Source: Chrysoperla carnea (Eukaryota; Arthropoda; Insecta; Neuroptera; Chrysopidae). Taken from it: a stretch of DNA of 64,000 nt. The stretch is from the NCBI RefSeq assembly GCF_905475395.1, contig NC_058338.1, forward strand, positions 8,260,935-8,324,934. The letters are read 5' to 3'. The notes below the pieces were generated by a model, which worked only from the letters and a program-made list of their open reading frames with translations, ran no database searches and was not told where the DNA came from. The first letter of the stretch is position 1. Each line of letters opens with the position of its first letter. Position numbers and translations under genes: made by a program. This document shows, one piece after another, positions 34,222-46,250 of this stretch.

Positions 34222-34650
34222 CTAGAGTGATACCCAACCGCTGGATTTAAGTAAAGATTGGTAAAGATTGTTCTCGCTTATCCTCTTTCTATAACAAACG
34301 AAATAATGGTAAGGATTTACACAGGTAAAATATATGTATGGTTTTCCATTTTTTTTAAATCTATAATAGTCGTAATTATTCATTGAGTATATCAGAAAAG
34401 ATGGCCGTGAAATATTTTATATTGATTATTTTTACAGAAATCTGTAATTTATGGTAATGTCGAATTGAATAAATTAAAAAAGTTTTTTTTATTAATATAT
34501 CTTTATAAATTATATCTCATGTGTTTATTCTGAAGTATGAGCTATATTGCTGTACACTTTCATTAAAACCATTCGCTAGTTTAAGCGTGAAAGCGGAACA
34601 AACAAACAAACAAACATGCTTACTTTCGCATTTATAATATATAGAGATTT
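34222..34650 (-). mobile_element. Helitron-like element, nearly full length
   Basis: On the plus strand it opens with the reversed terminus ACTAGAGTGATACCCAACCG and closes with AGCGTGAAAGCGGAACAAAC and TTTATAATATATAGAGATT. It is the inverse of 25093-25436. Confidence 0.75.
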
Positions 34651-34714
34651 TTTGGTCTAAAATTATTGAATTTTCCAAATTCGTACTCAGTAAATTAAAG
34701 AACGCACCAAATAT

Positions 34715-34897
34715 TTGATGTACAGAACGCGTGAGCAAATCTTTCATCACGAGACTAAAGATTATCAAACGTTTTATGGGAGTGCTGAAGGGTTAACACA
34801 TTCATTAAATTATAAGTGTTACGCTGCTATTGTATTTCAAAACATTTTTTTTTTTTTAAACTTTCAAAACAACCGTGTAACACTTCAGTGGTATTAA
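34715..34897 (+). other. Open frame with the HATKDYR motif, variant
   Basis: A 60-codon frame reads REQIFHHETKDYQTFYGSAE near its start. It is collinear with the motif at 9787-9969 (minus) and 50234-50298 (plus). The remainder is AT-rich and unlike either. The function is unknown; it may be a decayed exon or a short repeat. Confidence 0.3.
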
Positions 34898-36022
34898 AAG
34901 TTGTTTTTGTTGATGTTTATCTATCTCGAAAAATACAACAAACAACAAACACACTCGAATCGAAGTGAATCGAATACAATAATAATACTCTACACAGAGT
35001 ATTTGTAAACAATATACAGTAAATAAATGATTCGTTTCATGTAATTTTCGCCTGTCATCATTAACTTGATACATGGACTATCGATTTCAAGCAACTCTTT
35101 ATTATTACGGGATGATCGCTTTTATACATGGCATTCGTCTATTGATAACTGGAAGTTGCAGCTCGCCAACTGGCGATAATGATTCGTACTAATTAAAATC
35201 AGAAGAAGTCTCGAATTAAGTAGTTTCAATTTCGACTACTAGATGGTAATATTTGTACTTACAATTTTTAATGGCCAAAAAAAATATCTAAATTCAAATC
35301 AGATAAATCCCGTCAACTGGCGGTAAAAATTTGTACTATTATACAGTAATGGGCAGCTTTTTCAGTAGTTCCAACTTAGACCACCTTATTACTTACCATT
35401 TATCAATAATTGACTGAACTGTTTACTTCCTAAATAAGCTTCTCAAGACGAACAAGAAACTTCCTTATCAAATTTCGATCTGCGGCCTAATTTCTGGGCG
35501 AAATAACCAAATGAACTAATAAATCTTCCCAATGACAGAGCACTTTGAAATAAAATGAGGTCTTTATCGTTGCGTTTAATTATTGGGTTTAATAAAGATT
35601 TAAAAAAGTGAGATAGATAATATCATAAGCCTTTTAAGCCGTTTGTCTGTCATCGTCGATGCTTTATAAAGAATGACTAAAACCCATAGTCAACTTTTCG
35701 TCCGTATAATTAACTCACTTTGTGGCCATACTGTATATACAATGAATACGAACAGAGAAAAGAATATAACAGTTACACCTACAGACTCTAGCTCCGTCCG
35801 AACATGGAAACAGTTAGATTTTCGATAGCTTAAACTAAACTGTATACAAATCAGTTTTATATTCTGTAGAGAGTGTCTTTTAAAACATTTTAAAATTGTC
35901 CACAGAAATATGGCGATTTGGCTAAATTGATTACATAGTTGTTACAGGGTACTATAGCGCTCTTAAGTTACACTAACTTGATTTATCTAAAATTGGGTGT
36001 GATAACACTGATAATGTAATAT
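34898..36022. other. AT-rich DNA, nothing recognised
   Basis: No supported gene or repeat boundary was found. Confidence 0.5.
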
Positions 36023-36605
36023 TTATACCATGTATATGAAATATATCAAGGTATACTAACTTTAGTCCCAAGTTTGTAACGCTTAAAAATATTGATGCTA
36101 TGAACAAAATTTTAGTATAGGTCTATAGGTAACTCAAAAAAGAATGGATATATAATAATAATGGGGTTTAACCTCCGTTTCTCTGACATATACACCTATA
36201 ACAGAGGCCACCCACATCATTATTTGTTAATCTTTACTTATTTAATTACAAACTTATTTACAATTACATTTTGATGTGGGTGAAGTCGGTTACTTCGTTC
36301 TTATCCAAGCGACGACATTGTGATCAATTCTGCACTCCCATTAATTATAAATTGTTAACACTGCCGCTGCCTGGATTTGAACCCGCAACCTAAGTCTAAA
36401 TGGACAAAAAGACATAGGCAAACGCCTTAGACCGCTCGGCCATTTAGGCTCTAGAAGAATAGAGATATCAAGCTGAAATTTTTATAGTGTGCTGAAGACA
36501 AAAAGTGAGGTCGAGTTCGTAAATGAGGTCATCATAAATTGAGTCTTGGTTTCGTAGGACCCACCATCTTGCCGTTAGAGATAGAACAAAAGTAAAAAAC
36601 GAAAA
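36023..36605 (-). repeat. Rep-P copy split by a SINE
   Basis: Bases 36023-36149 hold TATACCATGTATATGAAATA to GGTAACTCAAAAAAG. Bases 36455-36605 resume with AGAGATATCAAGCTGAAATT and the CCGTTAGAGATAGAACAAAA part. The element is interrupted by SINE-2. AAGAATGGATATA before and AAGAATAGAGATAT after look like a diverged target duplication. Confidence 0.8.
36150..36455 (-). mobile_element. SINE-2, from a class II (Leu/Ser-like) tRNA
   Basis: On the minus strand the head reads CCTAAATGGCCGAGCGGTCT, an A box with the extended D-loop spacing of leucine or serine tRNAs. GGTTCAAATCC follows as B box, then the body CAGGCAGCGGCAGTG, TGTCGTCGCTTGGATAAG and GAAGTAACCGACTTCACCCA. A partial copy lies at 47004-47175. 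It is a SINE, not a functional tRNA, because the anticodon arm and acceptor stem do not close. Confidence 0.75.
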
Positions 36606-37375
36606 AATTAAAGATAAGATTGTCATCGAAACAAGGAATTGTCTGCATTGTAAAATGGATTCATGAACATCCTGTAAACACCCAGATAGGTAACTGAAGA
36701 GGGTGTTTTATTCCTGGCGTGTGTGTGTGAAAATATATGTTTTCAGTAAAAGGGTTTATTCCATTGATTTGATAGAGTATGGTAGTAATATAAACAGTCA
36801 CAAGTACAAATTACTTGCATTTGTATATTTTAACGAAGAGAACCGTATAAAGTGGGTTTGTCGCTTGTTCTCTTTCTACGGTGTATATTCTGGGAGGTAT
36901 TAATCGTGTTGACGTTACTGGATGGGACGTATGAAATTAAAATGTTACAAGTGGGCGTACATGCTGTTTAATGTTTATTACGATTTTCCTGGGAGAATAA
37001 ATACGATACTTCTAGAAAGATATTTCTAGAAAACAAAACAAAATACTCTTGATAAAGTACCGGTGGCAGAATCATAATGGAAAATAGCTTTTGATCTTAG
37101 TTTCCTGGAAATTTAGGAAACCATGTAACATTTATATAACATTTTCTTGTTTATTTATGAAGGGCATACATGCAAATCGCAAAAATTACCCTCTCGAATT
37201 AACCCTTTATCCAGCGCCGTTCAACCAGCGGCCTGAATGATACTCAGCCGTAACGTTTAATAAAACATTTAATGAATTGCCTGGTCGATGCTTAAGCCAT
37301 TCATGAACAAAGGGTGACTATTTGACAAAAAAAAGATTAAAATCTGATATTGGAAATAGCAGAGATTTTATGAAC
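36606..37375. other. AT-rich DNA, nothing recognised
   Basis: No supported gene or repeat was found. Confidence 0.5.
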
Positions 37376-37478
37376 ACCTATATCACAATTTTGTTAGTAG
37401 CATCAATATTTTTAATAGTTACTAACTTGGGACTAAGCTTAGTATACCTTGGTATACTTCATATAAACATGGCATAAA
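37376..37478 (+). repeat. Rep-P right-end fragment
   Basis: ATGAACACCTATATCACAAT to AAACATGGCATAAA matches the last 100 bp of Rep-P. Confidence 0.75.
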
Positions 37479-37516
37479 TCTCTTCTTTACGCAACAAATA
37501 GTTCACTAAGTGAATA

Positions 37517-37773
37517 ATACACGATGTTCGATTTACATCTAGGCATATAACTATCACGAATATAACAGAGTACATGCGTTAAGCAATGCATCTAAGTAAG
37601 AGGTATTATAGGTGTTATATGAAATTGCATAAGTGACTTGAATCGTGACTTCGATGTCCTTAAAGCTATACGACAGTTCTTCTGTTGTGTGCCTACAGAG
37701 AGTTGCTTAACGCATGTATTCTCTCATACTCGAGATATTCATATGCTTAGATGTAAATCGAACATCGTGTATA
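37517..37773. mobile_element. Foldback MITE, internally shortened
   Basis: Inverted ends TACACGATGTTCGATTTACA and AAATCGAACATCGTGTATA match the MITE at 23981. The interior differs and one arm is shortened. Confidence 0.82.
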
Positions 37774-39011
37774 CGACAATCATACGGCAGATCATTCACC
37801 CTTTTAATTTAATAGACAATTAGTCCATTTCCTTGGATAAATTTGAAGTTCCAATGTCACTGTCGCAATTAAGATGTACCCATATTACTATTTTATTTGT
37901 TATGTTTGGCCGTTTTACCTACAGTCCTGGTTAAAGATATACTCGAAAAAATGTACCCTTATTTCGCTGTTGTGGCAATCGGGTATTGGAGTATAATCAC
38001 GGCTCACATTTCAGGAAACATTCCATACAAAAGGTAAATGTTCTTTCGTGGTATAGGCATTGAGTTCGTTATTCAATACGTAGAGAGATATTAGTAACAG
38101 CATTAGAGGGTGGTAGATTTGGCTATATTATATGTATATATATATACTAGGTGTTCTAAAATTGACTCCAGAACTCTTTGTTTCCTGAATGAGCTTGTTA
38201 AGCTTTATGAGTTTTCACACAGACTTTTAAATCCAAAAGAAAGAGCTTATTAATCCGGTTAAAATATACATTTCAAATATCAAAAATTCACCTAAAATAG
38301 GTGAAAACCTTGGGTACACCATTAGAAATAATGTATCAAAAGTTCCCATTGATTCTTTTTTCCTAAAAAAAGTTATTCGGGGTCAAAGATCAAAATTTGA
38401 GGATTTTTGTTTTGTTTTCTTCGAAAATGAAAAGTTTTTTCAAAAATATATTTCAGAAAAAAATTGAAGATCTTAAAATTATCTACAAAAATAATATTAA
38501 TAATATGATGATACTTAAATGCAACGATAAAGATACCTTTATATTTACAAGCCATCTGCACATTGGATAAATTTATGAACTGTTTTGGTTAATTAACTTG
38601 AAAATTAGGCCTAAGATCGAAATTTGATAGAGAAATTCTTCGTTCGTCTTTATAAGCTTCCTAAGGAAGTCAATATAGTTCAGTTGTCAATTATAACACC
38701 TTGTATATATTATTTATACATTTGAAATAACATTGTGGTTAAATACAGTTTTCAAAAACACTAAATAATCCTTCACTGTTGGTTATATTTGTATTTAGAA
38801 AATATACAGTATTATAATAAAGTTATACCCTTAATGCAAATAATATTTGATGATATAACAAATTTGTAATAAACTTAAAATCCGATCTATGCATAAAACT
38901 TTTATGTTCACGTATGCTATTCATGTTATGATTAGTACAATTGAACATTGGTATTGGGTTGGGATAATATTAGGTGGAGGGGGCAGCTAAATCGGCCGCA
39001 GCGCTGTTGTG
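37774..39011. other. AT-rich DNA, nothing recognised
   Basis: No supported gene or repeat boundary was found. Confidence 0.5.
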
Positions 39012-39049
39012 TTATATATCCATACTAATATTATAAATGCGAAAGTCAC

Positions 39050-39082
<33 letters not shown>

Positions 39083-39576
39083 TACTCTTTCACGCCTAAA
39101 CGGCTGAACGGATTTTGATGAAATTTGGTATGGTGATAGATGATAACCTAGAAATGGTCATAGGCTAATAAATAATCACGCCATCGTTCTTAGGGGGTAG
39201 GCAGTAGGCAGATAACTAAATTGAGTTAGTGATTTTTAGTCGTTTTTGTTGGGACTTTTGCTCTTTCACGTCTAAACGGCTGAACAGATTTTGATGAAAT
39301 TTAGTAAGGTAATAGATGGTTATCTAAAAACGGATATAAGATCAAAATGATCACGTCATCGTACTTAGGGGGTAGGAAGTAGGCAGAAAACTGAATTGAG
39401 TTAGTGATTTTTTTACGGTTTTTGCTGGGAGTTTTGCTCTATCATGCCTAAACGGCTGAACGGATTTTGATGAAATTTAGTTAGGTGATAGATAGTAACC
39501 TAGAAATGGATATGGAATATGGGGGGAGGGGTGAAAGTGGGAATGTTGCCCAGCAAAGCGTGTAGTTCACAGCTAG
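39012..39576 (+). mobile_element. Helitron-like element with three 176-bp repeats
   Basis: It starts at CATACTAATATTATAAATGC, passes a (TCTG)8 run (39051-39082) and ends CAAAGCGTGTAGTTCACAG then CTAG and T. Inside, CACGCCTAAACGGCTGAACG recurs at 39091, 39267 and 39443, spaced exactly 176 bp. From memory, similar elements are common in insects. No coding was seen. Confidence 0.75.
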
Positions 39577-39644
39577 TTTGCAATAAATCATAGGTTTTAT
39601 TAGAAATCAGAAAAGAACTTGTAAAAAGTATAGAAAATGTCAGA

Positions 39645-39897
39645 TTAAAGTTATGGGAAAATAACCATTAAGCTTGTTGCATTAGAAATTGTGAAAAAAA
39701 CAGATGAAATGTCATATAAATAATATTTTTTAAATGTGAATTAACATACTTATATTAGAAAATAGTACTAAATTTTCAATATAAAGCATAAATACAATCT
39801 ATAGACTTATGTGTCCGTCCACACAATTTTATTAATATTGTGTCGTTCATATGATAACTCTCTGAAATAAAACTCATGAGCGGGGCAAATAAGATTA
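39645..39897 (-). repeat. Diverged Rep-R copy
   Basis: It shares GAAAATGTCAGATTAAAGTT, TTGTGTCGTTCATATGATAA and AATAAAACTCATGAGCGGGG with Rep-R. The GTTACCATGGAAAC palindrome has decayed. Confidence 0.6.
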
Positions 39898-40964
39898 GAA
39901 GATATACTAATCAATATTTGTTTGAAGTTATGAGATTTTTCAGGAGTGGTAGCTTATAATTTACTAGCAGTTATTCGCCTGTTTCGCTAGGCAAGTTAAA
40001 CTTTAAAAACAAAGAATCATTATCATTTCATGGATTTTAATTTTTTGGTATAGAACCTTTTTGAAAATAAAATAAGGCTCATGTAATTCGTTAATTGTAC
40101 AGCTTTCAATGGGTGAAAGCATTTTTTAAATCAGCTGAATTGATTTAAAAATAATGGATTTTTATACAAAATTCCATTCTTTTTTTCACGAAAATAATCT
40201 TCAGTTAGTCATTGAGCTTTTTCTATTTGATTTTTTCCATTCCAATGATCAGATCACAATTACGGACGTATAAACCCAAATAGGATCTACCTGAAGCTGG
40301 AATCGCCAGTTTGCCAGCCTTGACGAAGGCTTATAAATCCAAACTTGGTTTGTGAGCCCTTGCTAAAGGTCCACCTGTAAGTATTTTTGTGTTGTCAAGT
40401 GAAGGTAGTTATATTCAAAATTCATATGTCAAAAAAATATATATTCAGAATATGCGTGACTCTCTGTATATTTACAATATCTGGTTTTATCTTTAAACTG
40501 CATTATGGTTTCCAGAATATTGCATTTTATACCAAATTTAAACAAAATACATTATTTCAAAAACAAAACTAGGTTGTTATATTTATATTTATTTATTTTT
40601 AAATCCTACAAAAATGTTTCTTAGCTGTTTATGTTCTAAACAACTATAATTGGTTTCAAAAAAATATAACATTTAATACAGTTAAAAATGGGAAAAAAAA
40701 AAAATAGTAGGATTAAAAACATAAAACCGATATAATGTTTTCATCCACTTGTGAACAACGAGAGAGAAGAAAGAACATAATTCTATCGTCACACTGTTTC
40801 AACTTGGTTGTATAAACATGATAAAATAAAAGTAAAAAAAAAACATTATGTTTTGTACGCAGGAGCTGCGTAGTCTTAGTGATTTGCCGAAAATGAAACA
40901 AATGGATATTTCCACTGAAAACTGGACAAAACTTCGAAATTTTGTGCTTTTACACCCATCAAAA
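39898..40964. other. AT-rich DNA, nothing recognised
   Basis: No supported gene or repeat was found. Confidence 0.5.
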
Positions 40965-41490
40965 TTCCATTTCATATCCTACGAATTTGCTCATTATCAA
41001 AGTTTCAGTTTTTCGCTAGTAATCACTTATGTGCTGAATTCCGGAATCAGGATTTCAAATTTTTGAAATTTATAAGAGCTAGGATAATTTTGATCACAAA
41101 TTTGAAAAGTATGGTCCAAATTTAGTAGGATTACATACTTCGTTTATAAAAATTGGATAAAATTTGGATGTGATAGAGCAAAATTAAATTTTTTGGATTC
41201 TGATGACGTCATAAAGTTAAAAAATTTGATTTTTTTGATAACACAGGGAAATTTGATCCGATCTTATTGGAATTTTTTTTGAAACCCACTAGTTTTGGGA
41301 CATTTTTTTCAGCTGTGATGCCAGTTTTTCGCTACCTATCACTTATGTGCTTAATTCCGGGACAAGGATTCCACATTCTTGAAACCTATTACAGCTAGAT
41401 TAATTTTGAAACGTATGACCCAAATTTAGTAGGATTACATACTTGGTTTATCAAAATTAGATAAAATTTGGATGTGATAGAGAAAAATCA
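40965..41490 (+). repeat. Sat316 block, about 1.7 units
   Basis: TGTGATAGAGCAAAATTAAA at 41171 and TGTGATAGAGAAAAATCAG near 41473 mark a step of 302 bp. TGACGTCA lies at 41205-41212. Variant bases (GAATTCCGGAATCAGG) set it apart from the 1-kb array. Confidence 0.88.
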
Positions 41491-41944
41491 GCCCAACATC
41501 TGCATTTTCTCTCAGAAAATTCGCTTAAAAAAATAAAATAGCTCACAAACAACAAACCAAACCGAAAATATAAAATTCTATATGCATGAAAGAAAACAAA
41601 ATGTATTGCATGAATTCTCTTCACTCAATTAATTAAAACCAGCAATGAATAGAGTTTCCGTTTTACCGAGTAACAGCTTTTGTTAGCCGCGAGCTACTAA
41701 TTATTGTTAGTGTTTATTGTTTATGTATAGAATTTAAGGGTAACGTTGATCAAATTCTTTAATACTGAATGTAATTATTATTTCTATTATTTTAGTTTTC
41801 TATTAAGACGAAAAAATAAAGCACTTAAAACGGTTTAATTTTCAATTTTTTAAACAGTGAGATGGGTGGGGATCCGGTTTTTGAAAACTTAAAACGCTGG
41901 AAATCAAATATCGATGAAATTGTGTTGATTTTCTTTGCTCGGCG
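41491..41944. other. AT-rich DNA, nothing recognised
   Basis: No supported gene or repeat was found. Confidence 0.5.
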
Positions 41945-42152
41945 ATTTTCAGGACCGCTGAACTCGAATATCACAACAAAGTGCCCAGGCGTGGCATTGT
42001 ACATCTTTTAGTTTTAAGAGAATATGTAACATCCTTCGTTTCTGGGCGTCCCCCTTTCGTCCGCTCTGGGCACCAGGTACCTCAGAGGTTATTTTCGTAG
42101 TAATATTCATGTTCAGCGGCCCCAAAAATTCCCTAGTAATTATACTCATTTT
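41945..42152. repeat. Rep-S with inverted ends
   Basis: The left side has GGACCGCTGAACTCGAATAT. The right side, inverted, has GGGGCCGCTGAACATGAATA. The middle is GC-rich for this region (GGGCGTCCCCCTTTCGTCCG). The same inverted design occurs at 53603-53945. Confidence 0.6.
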
Positions 42153-43557
42153 CATCGACATTTAACAGCCAGGCTTTTCAGTTTTTCTTTGCTTGATTAT
42201 CACTTTTGTTCACATAGTTTGTAGACGCACTCACGAATCGAATTCAAAAAACCTTCCTCGACTAATTATTCAAACCGGTCATCTAGCCCAGGGTTTGGTA
42301 TTATGTCAAACTGGACAAATTTCCATCATGCATTGCAAGATTAGAATACCTATCTTTTAGATTATCATACTAATGATAATTTATGGTAACTAAATTAAAG
42401 AGAATTGAAAGAGTCTTTTAATCACTACTACTTTCTCAAATTAAGATCACTAGACAAGACATTGGTCAATATTTAGTTTACGCTGCATGTATCATATTAA
42501 AAATCATCAATTATAATCGAGAGACTATGATTTAAATAAATACCGTATACATGATTAAAAGTAAACAAAAAACAAAAAGTAATTATGGTAACTTATTTTC
42601 TAAAAAACTTTCATAATTTTTAAACAATCAATTCTTAGTTTCATTGTGACTTCTTAACATGTTTAAGATTAATTTCTCAGAATTTTAAGTTACTGGTATG
42701 TTTTATATATAGCGTCTCAACAACTTTAATAAATATTAGTAAAGTTTTAAATCAATAAATTCCCAATATGGTGCAAAAAACCATCCTGATGATAAATAAG
42801 TAATAGAGGAACATAGTATTTATAGAACGTTACAGTGTAACTTTACCCACACAAACCAATTTTTTATCTGTTACAAGTGTAACAGATAAAAGAACCAGTT
42901 TTAAATGTTCACACATTAGCAAAAACGAGAAATATTTATCGTATAATAATAAATTTAAAACTTGAATAAATAAATAAATAAACATAAAATTGGATCTTTT
43001 ACCAAATAAATCCAATAATATAAAATCATCAATACATTACCTATCACCATCATTTCGTCCACCACCAATCAACATTTAATTCACAGATAAAAAAAAAAGC
43101 GAAGAATGTTCTTCACAGCAGCTTTATATTGAATGAATGGGAATAAATAACGAAGAATAAAATATCAAAAAATACGAGAGAAAAAAAACTCGATGAATAT
43201 AGTGAATAAAAATATATTTTTTATATCTTTGAGGGGTAGATATTTTGATACTTTGCATTAAATGACCAAAAAGGATCGTTGCCAAACTAATGCTTAAATA
43301 TCACGTGATATTGAAATGTAGAATAAGAAAGAATACACCACAACGGATGTTATCGAAGTAAGTCAAGCCAATAACTTTCTGATTGTAAATTTGTGAAATA
43401 TTAAATTATCTTTTCAATAAGTATCATGACGTACTACCTTGGCATGACGTGAATATGCTTCTCTACTAAGTTTAAGAAATTCTTTTCAACTATCAATTAC
43501 TTTTCAACTATCGACCACTGTTAGGCGGCATGATAGTAAGGGTCAACATGAATCGTT
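42153..43557. other. AT-rich DNA, nothing recognised
   Basis: No gene was seen. A short palindrome, ATCTGTTACAAGTGTAACAGAT, spans 42868-42889 with two halves of 11 bp. Confidence 0.5.
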
Positions 43558-43760
43558 TTAACCCCTTAACCAAAAAAAGGGGCGTTATACGTTTGACCGC
43601 TATGTGTGTGTGTGTGTGTGTGTCTGTTTGGGGTATCGTGGCGTCTAAGATAAACCGATTTTGTTTTTTATTTTCTTTTGAGTTCCGTACTCGAAAAAAC
43701 TAAAATGGCGATGATTCTCAAAATCGGTTCAGTTTGGAGGAGGCTCAAAGGAAAAAAGTA
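43558..43760 (+). repeat. Rep-Q copy with GT run
   Basis: It contains GTTATACGTTTGACCGCTAT, a TG run at 43604-43622, GGGGTATCGTGGCGTCTAAG and TTCAAAATCGGTTCAGTTTGG-like sequence. It is homologous to 47416-47870. Confidence 0.7.
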
Positions 43761-44022
43761 ATTTAATGGAGAGAGTTCAGCAATTTATAGTATGACAATA
43801 ATATATTTTATGAGAAGTTGGAATTGTACATCGCTTGCATGGACTAATGCTAGATTAGGTGAAATAGCAGTATCTTTCGATTTAGTGTCCTCAGTGAATA
43901 ACAAGAGATATTTCATTTATAGATTTTATCAACCATTTCTTTCCATTTGGCTTTTTTCTTCGCATCTCTTCTCCAAAGGCTACCATATATCTTCCTTATT
44001 TCCCGGTTTCTTTTTCTGTCAA

Positions 44023-44345
44023 AGGATATCCAAGTCTTTTGCTACACTTGCTTTCAGCTGTTCTTATAACATGGTCAGCCCATTTGAACTTTAACTTTTT
44101 TCTGACCTTCTCAACTCGTTTTGTTCTTCTTTGCCAGTTATATCAAACTTTATTACATTATTTGTTCGCTAATTTTTATTTGCGAAGGATATCCAAGTCT
44201 TTTGCTCCACTTGCTTTCAGCTGTTCCAATTACATGGTCAGCCCATTTGAACTTGAACTTTTTTATGACCTTCTCAACCCGTTTTGTTCTTTTTTGCCAG
44301 TTATATCAAACTTTACTACATTATTTGTTCGCTAATTTTTACTTG
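44023..44345 (-). pseudogene. Non-LTR reverse transcriptase tail, tandemly duplicated
   Basis: On the minus strand two copies, about 164 bp apart, read NWQKRTKRVEKVIKKF then KFKWADHVIGTAESKWSKRL (upper), and NWQRRTKRVEKVRKKL then KFKWADHVIRTAESKCSKRL (lower). This fits the KLKWAGHV...RW...LG segment near the end of RTE/CR1-like non-LTR elements. No other part of the polymerase is present. Each copy is open only over the fragment. Confidence 0.7.
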
Positions 44346-44350
44346 CCAAG

Positions 44351-44386
44351 GAATTGTCTACGAAATCATAAATTCGTAGACAATTC
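44351..44386. other. Perfect 14-bp stem hairpin
   Basis: GAATTGTCTACGAA and TTCGTAGACAATTC are exact inverse complements around an 8-base loop. It sits between the duplicated RT fragment and the non-LTR insertion. It has no T-run and no known role. Confidence 0.7.
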
Positions 44387-44412
44387 CAAACCTTCGCACA
44401 TCCAATCATAAA

Positions 44413-44736
44413 TCAGATTGGAAAAAGACAATCTCCCGCGTGTGACAGATGCGGAGAAAATTCAGAAGAAACATCGATCCACTTTCTCTGTTACTGCCCG
44501 GCGCTCATACAGCAGCCAAGGAAATGGTTTGGTCCGGCCATAGTCGAACCAGAAGAAATTAGGAAACTCAGCGCTAGGCAGATCCTGGGTTTCAGTACAT
44601 CAGTTGGTTATAATAGCCACTGAAAAGCGTAGCGGGGATAGAGTACAAGGGTCTATTTGGCTAGGTGCTCTGAACCATTGCGTCGAGGCCCGATGCTCGA
44701 GCATGGCCCGCTAACCTCCATACCCATACCCATACC
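44413..44736 (+). mobile_element. 5'-truncated non-LTR insertion with ORF2 end
   Basis: The frame runs IGKRQSPACDRCGENSEETS then IHFLCYCPALIQQPRKWFG and on to a stop at 44621-44623, showing the Cys-x2-Cys...His...Cys motif (CDRC, H, C) typical of R1/I-type ORF2 C-termini. A 110-bp 3' UTR and a (CATACC)n tail follow. CATCCAATCATAAA flanks both sides (44399-44412 and 44737-44750), a perfect 14-bp target duplication. It is a recent, dead-on-arrival copy. Confidence 0.9.
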
Positions 44737-44750
44737 CATCCAATCATAAA

Positions 44751-45614
44751 ATAAGAACTTAAAAACAACTTTCTATCAGTAAGTTTAAAAGGGTATATAA
44801 ATATATGTATGATCTTTATGTGTATACGTATGCTGGCTATTAAATTACCTCTTGGGGTTTTAATGGTGGCTTTATACTACACACACATCTATCCAACATT
44901 TCTGATATAAAGAAGTCCTGCTGATAAACTTCTACAATATCATATCGGCAACATATTACACTACTATACGAGCTACTCCTCTAGAACCCCCATCCATTCA
45001 ACCATGTATACACAATTTCAATGTACAATTTTTTGTACTAATACTGTCACATTTATACAAACAAGCATTGCTTGGCTTGTATGGTTTTTCTTTACCTGCA
45101 TATGGTCGAAATGTTTACCTTGAGATTTATTACGGAGTCTTGAAAGTTTTAAATTGAAGTAAATTAAAAAAATTGTACTAGTACAATAGTTGCTTGATGT
45201 CGAATTTGCCATGTTTCGCATAAACATGTAAAACTAGACTTGATAACATGATAAAATTTGAAAATGAAATTAAAATTGATTAAAAAACCAAAAAGAAGTT
45301 ATATGCATTCAAAGATTGTTGCTTATCAATCATCACCTTTTAGCAAAACAAAGTTTTTTATGTATCCTATCTCTATTCGATTCAAGGCGGTGAAAGTTTA
45401 TATGAAACTATGTCATTTTTGAAGTTAGAAAATTCATTCTTTAAGATGGTCAAATTGGGGATGAAAGTTTAAATGAAAACTGTAATTTTGGTGATGAAAA
45501 GGCGGTAATAGTTTGTATGAAAATTCGTCATTTTTGAATTAACTAAATAGCCTATTTTAAAAATTATTCCGCCTATAATTTTTAAATTATTTCGCCTATC
45601 TTGTTACAATTCAG
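44751..45614. other. AT-rich DNA, nothing recognised
   Basis: No supported gene or repeat was found. Confidence 0.5.
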
Positions 45615-46250
45615 TTTTCAATTCTAGAGTCTTTGAGATATCGTAATGTTTGGATCAACTATAGTCCGTATTTCAAAAAATATTCAATCAGTCATCAAAT
45701 GCACTCGACTTTTGTACTTTTTGGGTCAAAATTACCTTGTATACTGAGTTTTATTGAAATTGGAGATGAAAAAATTTTTTCGAATTTTTGCAATTTTTTT
45801 AAGGGGTACGTACCCCTTTTTAAAAAAATCGAGAAAAACGCAAAAATAATTTTTGTTTTGGAATTTGATGAAACTCAGTGGATGGGGTAATTTTGATCCA
45901 AAAAGTATGAAAATCACGTTAATATAACGATTGGATGCAGAGTTTCTGAGATATCGCCAAATTTGGATCGATTTTAGTCCATATCTCAAAAACTATTCCA
46001 CCAGTGGTCAAATTTACTCGATTTTTGTACTTTTTGGGTCAAAATGACCTTATATACTGAGTTTTATCGAAATTGAAGATAAAAAATTTTTTTCGATTTT
46101 TTGCCATTTTTTTTAAGGGGTACCCCTTTAAAAAAATAGAGAAAAATGCAAAAATAATTTTTGTTTAGGAATTTGATGAAACTCGGTGGATTGGGTAATT
46201 TTGATCCAAAAATTATAAAAATCAGGTTAATTTAATGATTGGACCTATAG
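45615..46250 (-). repeat. Sat307 block, inverted, about 2 units
   Basis: On the plus strand the order is reversed: GTTTCTGAGATATCGCCAAA (45942), TTTTTGGGTCAAAAT twice about 307 bp apart, and ATGAAACTCAGTGGATGGGG. It is the reverse complement of the blocks at 22346 and 28815. Confidence 0.88.

Noticed and set aside
36360..36450. A tRNA-Leu or tRNA-Ser gene on the minus strand
   Set aside because: A and B boxes are present, but the anticodon arm and acceptor stem do not close and a shared SINE body follows.
45633..45989. Overlapping 85-codon frames on both strands
   Set aside because: Same explanation: they are translations of the inverted Sat307 block.
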